From: Roseibium alexandrii DFL-11
Lineage (GTDB): Bacteria > Pseudomonadota > Alphaproteobacteria > Rhizobiales > Stappiaceae
DNA length: 64,000 nucleotides
Direction of reading: 5' to 3'
Assembly (NCBI RefSeq): GCF_000158095.2
Contig: NZ_CM011002.1
Coordinates: 797,541 to 861,540, forward strand
The notes under the pieces were generated by a model, which searched no databases, had not been told where the DNA came from, and worked only from the letters and a program-made list of their open reading frames with translations. Below, one piece after another: positions 62,860 through 64,000 of the stretch. The translations under genes and the position numbers were made by a program. The stretch's first letter is position 1; every line of letters starts with the position of its first letter.

Positions 62860-62885
62860 GCAGCGCGGTTTTCACCGCGCCGCCT
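62860..62885. terminator. Bidirectional terminator-like hairpin
   Basis: GGC-A-GCGCGGT (62860-62870) pairs with ACCGCGC-C-GCC (62875-62885) around a TTTC loop, with one mismatch. It sits between the stops of two convergent genes. The T-rich tail is short (CTCTGTTTGG on the plus strand). Confidence 0.5.
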
Positions 62886-62893
62886 CTGTTTGG

Positions 62894-63853
62894 TTACGGG
62901 TTGACTTCGCGTTCCAGGAAATCCCGAATTTCGTCTGCTATGAAAGCCCCGTCTTCTTCAAGGGCAAAGTGGCCAGTGTCGAGAAGATGGAACTCGACAT
63001 TGGTCAGGTCCTGCCGATAGGGGTGGGCGCCTTCCGCCGGGAAAATCTGATCTTTCCTGCCCCAGACCACGAGGGCAGGCGGCTGATGCTCGCGGAACAA
63101 AGCCTGCCATTCCGGATAGAGCGTCAGATTGGTCCGGTAATCATAGAACAGCTCCAGTTGAACCTCGGCATTTCCCGGGCGATCCAAAAGGTATTGTACG
63201 TGCCAATAATTGTCCGGGCTGATGGCGTCCGGGTTTCTGGTTCCGTGGGTGAATTGCCATTTGGTGCCTTCGATCGCGAGGAACCCGCGCAGGGGGGCGG
63301 CATTTTCCTCTGAAGGATCGGCCCAGTAGGCCCGAATGGGATCCCAAAACTCCGGCAGGCCTTCTTCATAAGCGTTGCCGTTTTGAATGATGAAACCCGT
63401 CACCCTGTCAGGGGCATCGGCAAACAGCCGGTAGCCCACGGGTGCGCCGTAGTCCATCAGGTAGAGCGCATAATTCTCAATGTTCTTGCGTTCCAGAAGC
63501 GCATCGACCGTACCGGCCAGGTTGTCGAACGTATAATCGTAGGTTTCAGCGGACGGCATGTCGGACGCGCCAAATCCCTGAAAGTCAGGTGCGATCACGT
63601 GATAGTCCGCTGCAAGGTCCGGAATCAGGTTGCGGAACATGTGCGACGAGGTCGGAAAGCCGTGCAGCAGCAGCACAGTCGGATTGGCGGGATCACCGGC
63701 CTCACGATAAGCAATTCGCAGACCGTCGATCGTTTCGTATCCAAACCTGGTCTCAAACGCGGAGGCGCGCTCCGAGGCGTTGGATGACGCAATTGGTATG
63801 GTCAAGGCCGCTGCCAACAAGGCAGCCGAAAGGGTTCTGGTAATCAGCGACAT
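62894..63853 (-). CDS. Exported alpha/beta hydrolase, haloalkane dehalogenase/epoxide hydrolase-like
   Basis: A 319-residue protein with a signal peptide ([21 protein letters not shown]). The fold shows [21 protein letters not shown] (oxyanion His-Gly), [15 protein letters not shown], and the nucleophile region [17 protein letters not shown]. An aspartate (Asp134) replaces the usual serine, as in haloalkane dehalogenases and epoxide hydrolases. The catalytic histidine is in [13 protein letters not shown]. It could hydrolyse an organohalide, epoxide or ester; context gives no hint. Confidence 0.88.
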   Translation of the reverse strand: MSLITRTLSAALLAAALTIPIASSNASERASAFETRFGYETIDGLRIAYREAGDPANPTVLLLHGFPTSSHMFRNLIPDLAADYHVIAPDFQGFGASDMPSAETYDYTFDNLAGTVDALLERKNIENYALYLMDYGAPVGYRLFADAPDRVTGFIIQNGNAYEEGLPEFWDPIRAYWADPSEENAAPLRGFLAIEGTKWQFTHGTRNPDAISPDNYWHVQYLLDRPGNAEVQLELFYDYRTNLTLYPEWQALFREHQPPALVVWGRKDQIFPAEGAHPYRQDLTNVEFHLLDTGHFALEEDGAFIADEIRDFLEREVNP

Positions 63854-63901
63854 GGGAATTCTCCGTTTTTAGTGAGTCGCCGGAAACTGCCGGCGTCAGG
63901 C

Positions 63902-64000
63902 TTAGGTTGCGGGTTTCAGGAAGTCTTTGAGTTCCACGTTTTCCGCTTCGAGGTCTGCAATACGGTTTTGAAGGGCCAGAATGTCCGGCGCGAGTTCTTC
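63902..64000 (-). CDS. C-terminal end of a coiled-coil protein (continues beyond window)
   Basis: The minus strand reads an open frame from the window end to TAA at 63902-63904: 32 residues, of which IADLEAENVELKDFLKP forms leucine heptads. Only this tail is visible, so the protein cannot be named. MerR-type regulators and many other proteins end in such helices. Confidence 0.5.
   Translation of the reverse strand, partial: EELAPDILALQNRIADLEAENVELKDFLKPAT

Overview
The window is about 64 kb of a bacterial chromosome, moderately GC-rich and densely coded. The gene families point to a heterotrophic alphaproteobacterium: a DivJ/PleC-like histidine kinase, TRAP uptake, a DUF1289 gene overlapping a TIGR02281-type aspartic protease gene, cobS/cobT, a BLUF photoreceptor, and betaine demethylation by a Rieske oxygenase. 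A marine member of the Stappiaceae (Roseibium/Labrenzia type) would fit, but that is an inference from gene content only.

Layout. 1-2.2 kb: the end of a cytochrome bd oxidase operon (cydA 3' part, cydB and a 39-codon cydX). 2.4-8.6 kb: a BMP-type binding protein, a Prx5 peroxiredoxin, a secreted DUF6134-type protein and a complete TRAP transporter (dctQ-dctM-dctP). 8.7-13.6 kb: a small coiled-coil protein, two different phosphate transporters (Na/Pi with a PhoU-like tail, and PiT) and a DMT permease. 13.86-19.49 kb: a 5.6-kb integrative element inserted into the 5' end of dusA. It carries a tyrosine integrase and one 1144-residue membrane-anchored protein of unknown family. The displaced original dusA start remains on the left, and the element supplies a recoded start on the right. 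19.4-24.7 kb: dusA, DUF1289, aspartic protease, a lipoprotein alpha/beta hydrolase, cobS and cobT. 24.7-30.8 kb: histidine kinase, uracil-DNA glycosylase-like protein, exported rhodanese, Lrp regulator, GT87 membrane protein and TetR regulator.

31-35.5 kb: a betaine-demethylation cluster made of an old-yellow-enzyme/FAD demethylase, a Rieske oxygenase and its ferredoxin reductase. It is divergent from the TetR gene, with a palindrome between them. 35.5-46.6 kb: a DUF302 protein behind a hairpin that covers its ribosome-binding site, an AlkD-like repair protein, a 3-hydroxyisobutyrate-dehydrogenase-like enzyme, LysR/LysE genes, a polar amino-acid ABC transporter without an ATPase gene next to a PLP lyase, a GST, and a LysR regulator divergent from an exported metallo-hydrolase. 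46.6-50 kb: a four-gene overlapping molybdenum-cofactor operon (fdhD-mobA-mobB-moeA); moaA lies separately at 57-58 kb. 50-64 kb: BenE-like permease, BLUF photoreceptor, GNAT, SDR, Mrp/ApbC Fe-S carrier, DMT and MFS exporters, a nitroreductase-like gene with its MarR regulator and operator, CPD photolyase, DUF971, a reduced DnaB-like ATPase, a haloalkane-dehalogenase-like hydrolase, and the end of a coiled-coil protein.

The best candidate for an undescribed system is the dusA element. Its only cargo is a giant protein with four N-terminal membrane segments and a long soluble region, an arrangement that invites testing for phage defence. No tRNA, rRNA, CRISPR array or insertion sequence was recognised.
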